From NCBI GenBank assembly GCA_017450925.1, contig JAFSSS010000019.1:21768-85767 (forward strand): DNA of 64,000 nt, given 5' to 3'. The position numbers and the translations under genes were made by a program. Shown here piece after piece: positions 1 to 7,585 of this stretch (positions are counted from its first letter, which is position 1; each line of letters begins with the position of its first letter). The stretch is from Ruminococcus sp. (lineage in GTDB: Bacteria > Bacillota > Clostridia > Oscillospirales > Ruminococcaceae). Under the pieces are notes generated by a model. That model did not search any database, had not been told where the DNA came from, and saw only the letters and a list, made by a program, of their open reading frames with translations.

Positions 1-1083
1 CTTATCTTCGGCTCGATGATCGTACTGTCGGTGCTGGGGATACTCTATCTCGGCATTGCGATAGCAAGGTTCGGGGGCATCAAAAGGCTCTCGCGGGGCA
101 AAAGGCTTATCGGCGTTCTGATATCCTTGGGCATCACGGGGGCGCTGTTTCTGATCTTCAAGCTTACCATGTCCACCGTCAACGCGGTGATGATAATCCT
201 TCATGCGGTGCTGTTCTTCCTGCTCTTCGGGCTTGTATTCAGAATAGCCAAAAGGGTGAGGAAAAAGGAGACCCGGCACTACTGGCAGGGCTGGCTGGCT
301 ATTGGCGTTACGGCGGTGTATCTGTCGGCGGGCTGGTTTCTCTGTCATCACGTCTGGCGGACGGACTACAGCCTTTCCACGCAGAAGCAGATAGGACAGC
401 TCAAGGCGGCGCTTATCGCCGACAGCCACATCGGCGCTACCTTTGACGGCGAGGGCTTTGCAGAGCATATCAAGACCATAGCGGAGCAGTCGCCGGATAT
501 CCTGTTCATCGCAGGGGATTTCGTGGACAGCGGCTCAAAGCCGGAGGACGTGAAACGCGCCTGCGAAGCTCTCGGAGAGCTTGATCTGAAATACGGCATC
601 TGGTACTGCTACGGCAACCACGACGACAGCTACTCCCGGGGGAAGGACACCTCTCTTGAAACGCTCCTAACCGACAACGGCATACACATCCTCTCCGACA
701 GCGCCCAGCTTATAGACGACAGGTTCTATGTCATCGGCCGCCGGGACAAATCCCAAAAGGGCCGCCGGGAGCTGAAGGAGCTTATCTCCGGGCTGGACAC
801 AAGCAAATACATGATCGTCCTTGACCACCAGCCTGCCGATTACGATGCCGAGGCCGCCGCCGGTGCCGACCTTGTCCTTTCCGGCCACACCCACGGCGGA
901 CAGCTTATCCCCGCCACCTTTGTGGGAGAGTGGCTCGGCATGAACGACAACACCTACGGCTATGAACGCCGCAGCGATACCGATTTCATCGTCACCTCCG
1001 GCATCGCCGACTGGGAGATCAAGTTCAAGACCGGCACAAAATCGGAATACGTCATAATAGAGATCGGAAGCGCTGTCGCTTAG
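1..1083 (+). CDS. Membrane-anchored metallophosphoesterase (YkuE-like), 5' end probably outside window
   Basis: Calcineurin-like phosphoesterase with three or four N-terminal membrane segments (roughly the first 120 residues). The catalytic part follows, with the metal-binding motifs in order: DSHIG (D-x-H), GDFVDSG, GNHDD and GHTHGGQ. Family members of this layout hydrolyse phosphoesters or pyrophosphate-linked envelope lipids at the membrane; the substrate cannot be told here. The frame is open to base 1 and the first ATG (base 16) has no ribosome binding site, so the true start is probably upstream. It ends against a family A repeat and converges on the next gene. Confidence 0.85.
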   Translation, partial: LIFGSMIVLSVLGILYLGIAIARFGGIKRLSRGKRLIGVLISLGITGALFLIFKLTMSTVNAVMIILHAVLFFLLFGLVFRIAKRVRKKETRHYWQGWLAIGVTAVYLSAGWFLCHHVWRTDYSLSTQKQIGQLKAALIADSHIGATFDGEGFAEHIKTIAEQSPDILFIAGDFVDSGSKPEDVKRACEALGELDLKYGIWYCYGNHDDSYSRGKDTSLETLLTDNGIHILSDSAQLIDDRFYVIGRRDKSQKGRRELKELISGLDTSKYMIVLDHQPADYDAEAAAGADLVLSGHTHGGQLIPATFVGEWLGMNDNTYGYERRSDTDFIVTSGIADWEIKFKTGTKSEYVIIEIGSAVA

Positions 1084-1084
1084 T

Positions 1085-1212
1085 GAATAAAGAATAAAGA
1101 ATAGTGAATAATCAAGGTATCGCCTCCGGCGATGATCTTTGAGATCTGTCCGCAAAGCGGACACCTTAATTATTCACTATTCTTTATTCTCTATTCTTTA
1201 TTCTTTATTCAC
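1085..1212 (-). repeat. Interspersed repeat family A, copy 1
   Basis: Two AT-rich arms (about 28 bp at 1085-1112, complementary to about 1169-1212) enclose two short GC hairpins: ATCGCC-tcc-GGCGAT at 1119-1133 and GTCCGC-aaa-GCGGAC at 1148-1162. They are bounded by AAGGT and ACCTT. The reverse complement of the core matches copies 2 and 3 (9454-9577, 11664-11794) almost base for base. It lies between two convergent gene ends, and the stop codon plus last codons of the flavodoxin-like gene fall inside its right arm. It may act as a bidirectional terminator. Confidence 0.8.
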
Positions 1213-2308
1213 TTGGCGACAGCGTTTCCGCCCACTCCAGAAGCCTTTGCCGCGCCTTGGGGATGTCGTCGCAGTAGATGCTCATGACCTCCACCACCTC
1301 GGCACCGGGGGCCTGCGACCGGATGTCCTCGGTGCTGGAGGAGAAGCCGGAGCTGCCCTGTGTGGCGATAAGATAGACCGTCTTGCCGGTGAAGTCGTTC
1401 CCTTCAAGGAAGGTGGAGACCGCCGGCGGCACCGTCCCCCACCAAAGAGGATAGATCAGTATGATGCTGTCATAGCCGGAGATATCTATGGGCTCGATGC
1501 CCGGGCGGGCATCCGCACGGATCTCGTCTATCGCCTCGCTCACAGTCGCCCCGTAGGAGGAGGAGTATTTCTTCCCCGTGAGGGTCACGGCTCTTTTCTC
1601 GCAGCCGGTGATGTCCTCCAGCATATCCGCAAGGAGCTGGTCGCTGCCCATGAGCCTGCCGTCTGCCAGCAGCAGCGATGCGCCGGAGACCGCATCCACC
1701 TCCGGCTCAAAGTCCGTGTTGCCAAGGCGGGTGAAATACACGATAAGCGGCTTCGGGCTGCTCAACTCTGCCCTTTCGCCGTGAACGGCCTCGCTGTAAT
1801 CCACCTCAACGGTGCGGAAATGGCGGTTGATGTAAGGCACGCCGTAAAGCGCCGCCGCCGCACAGGCCAGCGCCGCCAAAACGGTAAGCACTGCCGCCCG
1901 TTTCTTCCTTTTGGTGCGGATGTAAAAATGCATCCCCCCGTGGAGCGCCGACAGCGAAAGGGTCGAGGCAGCCAGATAGCGGTGCAGATCGGCGCTCCCC
2001 ATGACCTTGAACCAAGGGAATATCATCCTTGAAACGCCCATGCTGCTAAGCATCATCATGACGATGCTCAAAAACAGCAGACAGGTGATGACCGCCGAAA
2101 GCTTCTGCGGACGCGAGGCGTTTTTCAGCTTGCCGGTGAACAGCGCCTTTATCCATTTGCGCTTTATTATCATGTGTATCACAAGGCAGACGAAAAACGT
2201 GATGCCCAGTATCTCGTGCAGAGTATTGCCGGTAAAGACATACATCAGCTGTGCCAGCATAAGACCGTACATCAGTATGTCAACAGCTATGCCGATCCTT
2301 TTGGTCAT
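1205..2308 (-). CDS. DUF4405-like membrane domain fused to a flavodoxin domain
   Basis: 367 residues. The first 160 or so hold about four membrane helices with histidines (HEILG, HMIIKRK, DLHRY, LHGGMHFY) in the pattern of DUF4405/cytochrome-b-like membrane domains. A further helix follows near 143-160, then a flavodoxin_4-type domain from about 185 (LIVYFTRLGNTD phosphate loop region; YPLWWGTVPPAVSTFL is the characteristic flavodoxin stretch). It probably moves electrons between membrane haem and FMN; partner unknown. The start follows AAGGGTGG at good spacing, with a clear promoter upstream. The C-terminus runs into a family A repeat arm. Confidence 0.75.
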   Translation of the reverse strand: MTKRIGIAVDILMYGLMLAQLMYVFTGNTLHEILGITFFVCLVIHMIIKRKWIKALFTGKLKNASRPQKLSAVITCLLFLSIVMMMLSSMGVSRMIFPWFKVMGSADLHRYLAASTLSLSALHGGMHFYIRTKRKKRAAVLTVLAALACAAAALYGVPYINRHFRTVEVDYSEAVHGERAELSSPKPLIVYFTRLGNTDFEPEVDAVSGASLLLADGRLMGSDQLLADMLEDITGCEKRAVTLTGKKYSSSYGATVSEAIDEIRADARPGIEPIDISGYDSIILIYPLWWGTVPPAVSTFLEGNDFTGKTVYLIATQGSSGFSSSTEDIRSQAPGAEVVEVMSIYCDDIPKARQRLLEWAETLSPSE

Positions 2309-2337
2309 AGTACCACCCTTTCCTTTCCGATACCTGC

Positions 2338-2366
2338 ATTATACCACATCACGGCGGATTTTGCAA
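2338..2366 (-). promoter_or_regulatory. SigmaA-type promoter for the flavodoxin-fusion gene
   Basis: Read on the minus strand: TTGCAA (2361-2366), 17 bp, TATAAT (2338-2343), about 30 bp before the start codon. Confidence 0.75.
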
Positions 2367-2374
2367 TGCTTATC

Positions 2375-2403
2375 AAAGCACAATGAATTGTGCATTGTGC
2401 TTT
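2375..2403. other. Perfect 11-bp hairpin in divergent intergenic region
   Basis: AAAGCACAATG (2375-2385) pairs exactly with CATTGTGCTTT (2393-2403) around a 7-nt loop. It lies just upstream of the minus-strand promoter in the 243-bp gap between divergent genes. There is no T-run matching a terminator; it could be an operator or a relic repeat. Confidence 0.4.
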
Positions 2404-2482
2404 GCATCTGCTCGCGCTCTGACCGTTTATTTGTTAAAACCCCGAAAGTACGGACTTTTGTTAAAAATTTAACTCTGACCCC

Positions 2483-2511
2483 TTGCAATTACAAAAAAAG
2501 TGGTTTATAAT
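2483..2511 (+). promoter_or_regulatory. Promoter of the binding-protein gene
   Basis: TTGCAA (2483-2488), 17-bp spacer, TATAAT (2506-2511), about 40 bp before the ATG; an AAAGG ribosome site follows. Confidence 0.8.
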
Positions 2512-2551
2512 AGTATAGTAAAAAATAACCGCGAGAAAGGAATAATGAAAA

Positions 2552-3328
2552 ATGAAAAAAATCGCATCACTTCTTTTGGCGGGCGCTCTGTCCGTTTCCA
2601 TGCTGGCATCCTGCGGCGTGGCTGAAAATACCGTAAACAAGATCGAGGATCTTGACGGCAAGACTATCGGCGTTCAGCTGGGCACCACCGGCATGATCTA
2701 TGCCGAGGACGTTAAGGACGCTACCGTTGAAAAATACAACAAGGGCGCTGACGCTGTCGAGGCTCTCAAAAACGGCAAGATCGACTGCGTTATCATCGAC
2801 AACGAGCCCGCTAAGGTGTTCGTTTCCAAGAACGATGACCTGCGCATCCTGGACGATCCCTTCGTTTCAGAGGACTACGCTATGGCCTTCAACCTCGAGA
2901 ACACCGAGCTTCAGACCAAGGTCAATGCCGCTTTGGCCGAGCTGAAGGCCGACGGCACCATAGACGGCATCATGAAGCACTGGATCGGTGATGAGAAGGA
3001 CGAGAAGAGCTACGAGTCCCCCGCCGATGTGAAGAGAGACAACGGCACCCTCAAAATGGCTACCAATGCCGAGTTCCCTCCCTACGAGCTGAAGAAAGAC
3101 AGCAAGATCGTCGGCATCGACCCCGATATCATGCAGGCCGTGGCTGACAAGCTGGGCATGACCCTTGAGATCGAGGATATCGCATTCGACTCCCTTATCC
3201 CCGAGCTGGAGTCCAAGAAGGCTGACGTAGTCGCCGCCGGCATGACCGTTACCGAGGACAGAAAGAAGAACGTTCTCTTCTCTGACTCCTACGCTACCGG
3301 CGTTCAGGCTATCATCGTCAGGAAGTAA
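2552..3328 (+). CDS. Amino-acid ABC transporter binding lipoprotein, circularly permuted
   Basis: Family 3 (SBP_bac_3) solute-binding lipoprotein: signal peptide with lipobox MLASC (Cys21), then ligand-binding domain, 258 residues in all. The domain order is rotated. Residues about 31-145 (EDLDGKTIGVQLGTTG to GTIDGIMKHWIG) are what is normally the second half (lobe 2 plus the C-terminal part of lobe 1). Residues about 165-258 (GTLKMATNAEFPPYE, then FDSLIPELESKKADVV, ending QAIIVRK) are what normally comes first. A charged linker of about 18 residues joins old C-terminus to old N-terminus; the new ends lie at the inter-lobe hinge. Every expected segment is present once, so this looks like a complete circular permutant rather than a fragment. 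Permease and ATPase follow after a YfhO gene. Confidence 0.85.
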   Translation: MKKIASLLLAGALSVSMLASCGVAENTVNKIEDLDGKTIGVQLGTTGMIYAEDVKDATVEKYNKGADAVEALKNGKIDCVIIDNEPAKVFVSKNDDLRILDDPFVSEDYAMAFNLENTELQTKVNAALAELKADGTIDGIMKHWIGDEKDEKSYESPADVKRDNGTLKMATNAEFPPYELKKDSKIVGIDPDIMQAVADKLGMTLEIEDIAFDSLIPELESKKADVVAAGMTVTEDRKKNVLFSDSYATGVQAIIVRK

Positions 3329-3343
3329 TAAGCAACCGATCAA

Positions 3344-3369
3344 GGCGCACCCGGGCGTGCGCCTTTTTT
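3344..3369 (+). terminator. Rho-independent terminator after binding protein
   Basis: GGCGCAC (3344-3350), loop CCGGGC, GTGCGCC (3357-3363), then six T. It separates the binding-protein gene from the downstream genes and probably lowers their expression relative to it. Confidence 0.85.
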
Positions 3370-3387
3370 GCTAAGCAGGGTGAGTGT

Positions 3388-5766
3388 ATGGAAAAGCGGG
3401 TAAGGGAAAAATATATCACTGCCTTTGTCATCGCCTTTGCCGGGTGTATGCTCTGCTTTCTGCCGATCATGATCGCCAACGGCGGACGCTTTTTCCTCTA
3501 CGGCGATTACAACAAGCAGCAGATAACCTTTTACACCCACCTTATCGGCGCCGTCCGCTCCGGCGGGCTTTCCGGCTGGGACGCTTTCGCCGATCTGGGC
3601 TCGGACACCGCCGCAAGCTATTCCTTTTACCTGCTGGGCTCGCCCTTTTTCTGGCTGATGACCCTCTTCCCCGCCCGGCTGGCAGTAACGCTGATGCCCC
3701 TTTTCATAGCGCTGAAATCCGGCATTGCCGCAGTGGGCGCCTATGCATACGCGCGGCTCTTCGTGAAGAACACCCGCGCCGCGCTGATCGCCTCCGTGCT
3801 GTTCGGACTGTCGGCCTATAACTCCGTCAACGTGCTTTTCAACCACTTCCACGACGCAGTGCTGCTGCTGCCCTTTATGCTGCTGTCGCTGGAAAAACTG
3901 ATACGGCAGGGCAGGCACGGCTTCTTCGCGCTGACCGTGGCGCTGGCGGCCTTTACGAACTACTATTTCTTCTTCGGGCAGGTAATATTCCTGCTGATAT
4001 ACTTCGTCACGGGGCTTATCTCCGGGCGCTTCGGAATAACAGCAAGGCGCTTTGCGGCTATAGCCCTCGAGGCCGTCTGCGGAACGCTGCTGGCGGCAGT
4101 GCTGCTGCTGCCCTCGGCCATGTCGGTGCTTGGGAACCCCCGGCTGGAGGCCGCCCTTTCCGGGGCTGACCTTATCCGCTACAGCGAGCCCTCGAACTAT
4201 CTGTTCATACTTAAAAATCTGCTCCTGCTGCCGGATATCACGCTGCTGAACAACTTCGGCATGACCACGGCGCAGTCCTCCGGCTGCTTTGCGGGGGCGG
4301 TGTGCGTATTCCCCCTCTGCGGAGCGATAGCCTACTTCCGCTGCGTCAAGGGCAGAGATCACTTCAAGCTGCTGATGACCGTCTGCACCGTGATGATGTT
4401 CGTCCCGGCGCTCAATCAAGCCTTTTCGCTGTTCAACGCCACCTTCTACGGGCGGTGGTTCTATATGCCCGCCCTTATCTCTGCCGTGATGACTGCCCGC
4501 GCCGCCGAAATGTGGGAGCAGGACGGCGCCGCTCTGAAAAAGGGGCTCCTCCCAGCCGCAGTCATAACAGGTGCGGCCGCCGCAGCTTCGCTGACGGTCA
4601 CGCTGCTGGCAAAGTATAACGTCATCGGACTTTCCTTCAGCAACTATGCCTATGCGCTGATACAGCCGGTGTTCGCACTGACGGCTCTTGCTCTTCTGGC
4701 AATGCCCATGCTGCGTCCCGCGCCGGAGGACAGAGGGCTGCTCACACGGCAGCTGCTGACCCGTACAGCCGGCTTCTGCACCGCCGGGATGCTGCTGACC
4801 GTGGGCTGCGGCTATATCTTCCGCGGCACCTCTGAAAGCTATATCATGAACAGCGTCCTTGACTTCCGGGATGAAAACGCTTTCCCGGAGGACAGCGGAT
4901 TTTTCCGCACCTCGTCAGAGGCCAATCTGCAGAATATGCCGGTGATCTGGGGCTATCCCACGGTGAGGTATTTCAACTCCACCGTCGAGCCCTCGGTCAT
5001 AAGCTTTTATAACTCCCTCGGGCTGGCAAGGGGCGTCAAGTCGGATTACGATATCTCGGAATACCCGCTGATGACCCTGCTTTCGGTGAAGTATTACGCC
5101 GACCAGGCCTATTTCGACGACGAGGGCAACGCCCGTCCTGCCGCCGAGGTGCTGCCGGCCTCCGGCAGGAGCTTTACCTTTGTCTCCGGCAGCAGCGATA
5201 TAAACATCTACCGCAACAGCGAGTTCATACCTATGGGCTTTGCCTTTGACCGCTATACCACAAACGCCGCCCTTGAGGGGCAGCCTGTGCTGATGAAGGA
5301 GTATGCCTGCCTTGAGGCACTGGTGCTGGACGAGGAGCAGATAAGCCGCTATGCCGATATACTTGAGGAGTTCGACACCTCGTCCCTCGCGGATGCGGCA
5401 GACCGCTACAGCGATACCTGCGCCGAAAGGCGGAAAAACAGCTGCTCCCGCTTTGAACAGCAGGGCAGCCGCTTTGAGGCAGAGATAAGCCTTGAAAAGC
5501 CTGCGCTGGTGTTCTTCTCGGTACCCTTCTCCGAGGGGTGGAGCGCTAAGGTCAACGGCAGCGATGCCCGCGTTGAAAGGGTGGATAACGGCCTTATGGC
5601 CGTGAGATGTGAGGCGGGGGACAGCAGCATCCTCTTCACCTACAGGAATAAATATACCTCCGCGGGGCTGGTCATCACCCTCTGCGCTGCAGGAGTGCTG
5701 GCAGCATATATCGGGATAAGCATATTTCTTTCCCGGAAAAATAAACAACAAGGAGAAAACCAATGA
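3388..5766 (+). CDS. YfhO-family membrane protein (first of two in window)
   Basis: 792 residues. About a dozen membrane helices in the first 480 residues, then an extracytoplasmic stretch (about 490-750) and a last helix followed by a basic tail (SRKNKQQ). Features shared with the second copy at 21779 include FFLYGDYNKQQ near the start, SYSFYLLGSPFFWL, NVLFNHFHDAVLLLPF, FYGRWFYMPALI and FSEGWSAKVNG. YfhO proteins are GT-C-like; the B. subtilis member is implicated in glycosylating lipoteichoic acid from an undecaprenyl-phosphate sugar. The stop overlaps the permease start (ATGA), so the two are translationally coupled, an unusual place for this gene. Confidence 0.85.
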   Translation: MEKRVREKYITAFVIAFAGCMLCFLPIMIANGGRFFLYGDYNKQQITFYTHLIGAVRSGGLSGWDAFADLGSDTAASYSFYLLGSPFFWLMTLFPARLAVTLMPLFIALKSGIAAVGAYAYARLFVKNTRAALIASVLFGLSAYNSVNVLFNHFHDAVLLLPFMLLSLEKLIRQGRHGFFALTVALAAFTNYYFFFGQVIFLLIYFVTGLISGRFGITARRFAAIALEAVCGTLLAAVLLLPSAMSVLGNPRLEAALSGADLIRYSEPSNYLFILKNLLLLPDITLLNNFGMTTAQSSGCFAGAVCVFPLCGAIAYFRCVKGRDHFKLLMTVCTVMMFVPALNQAFSLFNATFYGRWFYMPALISAVMTARAAEMWEQDGAALKKGLLPAAVITGAAAAASLTVTLLAKYNVIGLSFSNYAYALIQPVFALTALALLAMPMLRPAPEDRGLLTRQLLTRTAGFCTAGMLLTVGCGYIFRGTSESYIMNSVLDFRDENAFPEDSGFFRTSSEANLQNMPVIWGYPTVRYFNSTVEPSVISFYNSLGLARGVKSDYDISEYPLMTLLSVKYYADQAYFDDEGNARPAAEVLPASGRSFTFVSGSSDINIYRNSEFIPMGFAFDRYTTNAALEGQPVLMKEYACLEALVLDEEQISRYADILEEFDTSSLADAADRYSDTCAERRKNSCSRFEQQGSRFEAEISLEKPALVFFSVPFSEGWSAKVNGSDARVERVDNGLMAVRCEAGDSSILFTYRNKYTSAGLVITLCAAGVLAAYIGISIFLSRKNKQQGENQ

Positions 5767-6458
5767 GCGATTTTATTGACAAGCTGAAGGAGACCTTCGT
5801 CACCGACGACCGCTGGCTCTATTTGGTAAAGGGTCTCGGCAACACACTTATCATCACCTTTTCCGCCGCACTGATAGGCATCGTGCTGGGCTTTCTCGTG
5901 GCGATGATACGCTCCACCCACGACAAGACCGGCAAGCTGAAGGTCGGCAATTTCATCTGCCGCATCTACCTTACGGTAATACGCGGAACGCCTATGGTAG
6001 TGCAGCTGATGATAATGTATTTCGTTATCTTTGCCACGCTTAATTCAAGATACAAGATACTGGTCGCTATCCTCTCCTTCGGAATAAACTCCGGCGCATA
6101 TGTGGCCGAGATCGTCCGCTCGGGCATCATGTCGATCGACAACGGACAGTTCGAGGCCGGCTCCAGCCTCGGCCTGAGCTATTCCAAGACAATGCTCTAT
6201 ATCATCCTGCCGCAGGCCTTCAAGAACGTGCTGCCCGCACTGGCCAACGAGGTCATCGTGCTGCTGAAGGAGACCTCGGTTGCCGGCTATATCGGCATGG
6301 AGGATCTTACCAAGGGCGGAGATATCATACGCGCCCAGACCTATCAAGCGTTCATGCCGCTGCTGGCTGTTGCGGCTATCTACCTTATAATGGTAATAAT
6401 CCTTACCTCGCTTGTAGGAAAGCTCGAAAGGAGGCTCGCCAAGAATGAAAAGAGATAA
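5763..6458 (+). CDS. Polar amino-acid ABC transporter permease
   Basis: HisM/GlnP-type permease of 231 residues with about five membrane helices. The EAA loop reads [30 protein letters not shown], the contact site for the ATPase. N-terminal [20 protein letters not shown] is typical of the family. It starts within the YfhO stop (ATGA), with AAGGAG upstream, and overlaps the ATPase gene by 14 bp. With that ATPase and the lipoprotein at 2552 it should form an amino-acid importer; the substrate is not predictable from sequence. Confidence 0.92.
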   Translation: MSDFIDKLKETFVTDDRWLYLVKGLGNTLIITFSAALIGIVLGFLVAMIRSTHDKTGKLKVGNFICRIYLTVIRGTPMVVQLMIMYFVIFATLNSRYKILVAILSFGINSGAYVAEIVRSGIMSIDNGQFEAGSSLGLSYSKTMLYIILPQAFKNVLPALANEVIVLLKETSVAGYIGMEDLTKGGDIIRAQTYQAFMPLLAVAAIYLIMVIILTSLVGKLERRLAKNEKR

Positions 6459-7233
6459 CAACGCTCCCACCCGGGAGGAGACCGAAAAGGCCTTTACCGA
6501 CGAGCTGATCGTCGTCAGCGATCTGCATAAATCCTTCGGCGACCTGCATATCCTAAAGGGCATAAGCACCACCGTCAGACAGGGAGAAAAGGTGGTAATA
6601 ATCGGGCCCTCCGGCTCCGGCAAAAGCACCTTCCTGCGCTGCCTCAACCTGCTCGAGCGCCCTACCTCCGGCTCTATCAAGCTCGACGGCGTTGACCTGC
6701 TCGGGTTCAACGAAAAGGGCGTAAACTTCATGCGCCAGAGCATGGGAATGGTCTTTCAGCACTTCAACCTCTTCCCGCATCTGACTATCAGAAAGAATAT
6801 AACCCTTGCACCGGTCAAGCTGGGCATCCTCTCGGAGGAGGAGGCCAACAGCCGCGCCGATGACCTGCTGGAAAAGGTGGGGCTGTATGACAAGTGCGAC
6901 GCTTATCCGGGACAGCTTTCCGGCGGACAGAAGCAGCGTATCGCTATCGCAAGGGCGCTGGCTATGAACCCCGAGGTCATGCTCTTCGACGAGCCCACCT
7001 CCGCCCTCGACCCCGAAATGGTCGGCGAGGTGCTGGAGCTGATGAAGCAGCTGGCCGAGGCCGGTATGACGATGATCGTCGTCACCCACGAAATGGGCTT
7101 TGCCAAGGAGGTAGCCTCCCGCGTTATGTTCATGGACGACGGACAGATCCTTGAGGAGGCTCCGCCCGACAAGTTCTTCTCCGACCCCAAGAACGACCGC
7201 ACCAAGCTGTTCCTTTCAAAGGTGCTGGTGTAA
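6445..7233 (+). CDS. Polar amino-acid ABC transporter ATPase (GlnQ/HisP type)
   Basis: 262 residues. Walker [10 protein letters not shown] near residue 54, Q-loop [10 protein letters not shown], signature LSGGQKQR near 158, Walker [17 protein letters not shown] near 178, and switch histidine VVTHEMGF near 214. The first 20 residues are an extra charged extension compared with typical GlnQ. The gene overlaps the permease by 14 bp and closes the transporter operon; the next promoter begins about 30 bp later. Confidence 0.94.
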   Translation: MKRDNNAPTREETEKAFTDELIVVSDLHKSFGDLHILKGISTTVRQGEKVVIIGPSGSGKSTFLRCLNLLERPTSGSIKLDGVDLLGFNEKGVNFMRQSMGMVFQHFNLFPHLTIRKNITLAPVKLGILSEEEANSRADDLLEKVGLYDKCDAYPGQLSGGQKQRIAIARALAMNPEVMLFDEPTSALDPEMVGEVLELMKQLAEAGMTMIVVTHEMGFAKEVASRVMFMDDGQILEEAPPDKFFSDPKNDRTKLFLSKVLV

Positions 7234-7262
7234 AGCCGCCGCGCTGCGTAAAAGCGGCGCTC

Positions 7263-7291
7263 TTGACAAGCGGGGAAATGTATGATATAAT
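7263..7291 (+). promoter_or_regulatory. thrS promoter
   Basis: Consensus TTGACA (7263-7268), 17 bp, TATAAT (7286-7291), directly in front of the T-box leader. Confidence 0.9.
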
Positions 7292-7297
7292 GTAATT

Positions 7298-7546
7298 TAC
7301 AATATTCCAAAGGCGATGACGGAGAAAGTATCCGCTGCGGGGCATTCAGAGAGAGAGGCGTTTTGCTGTGAGCCTCTTGTGCAAGCACCGGTGAAGACCC
7401 CTCCCGAGCCCCCGCGCCCAAAGCCTTAAACGGAAAAGTAAGCGCAGGCGTCCTCCGCGTTAAGGAGCAATGAGTTAAAATCCAAGGTGGAACCGTGCGA
7501 TCTTTGCACCCTTGATGTACTTTTTTGTGCGTCAGGGGTTTTTGTT
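7298..7546 (+). promoter_or_regulatory. T-box leader (threonine) controlling thrS
   Basis: A leader of about 250 nt carries the conserved T-box AAGGTGGAACCG (7484-7495) followed by a terminator. Upstream are the stem I hallmarks: GGAGAAAGTA near 7320 and an AGAGAGAG stretch near 7350. ACC threonine codons at 7387-7389 and 7397-7399 are the candidate specifiers. Uncharged tRNA-Thr would pair with the specifier and T-box and favour read-through. Which ACC is the specifier needs a fold. Confidence 0.88.
7508..7546 (+). terminator. T-box attenuator terminator
   Basis: A 13-bp stem (7508-7520 with 7527-7539, including G-U pairs) around a six-T loop, followed by TTTTTGTTT. It is mutually exclusive with the antiterminator formed by the T-box sequence. 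Confidence 0.85.
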
Positions 7547-7585
7547 TGTTATTAAGATATTTATTAAGATAAAGGAGTAATAACT

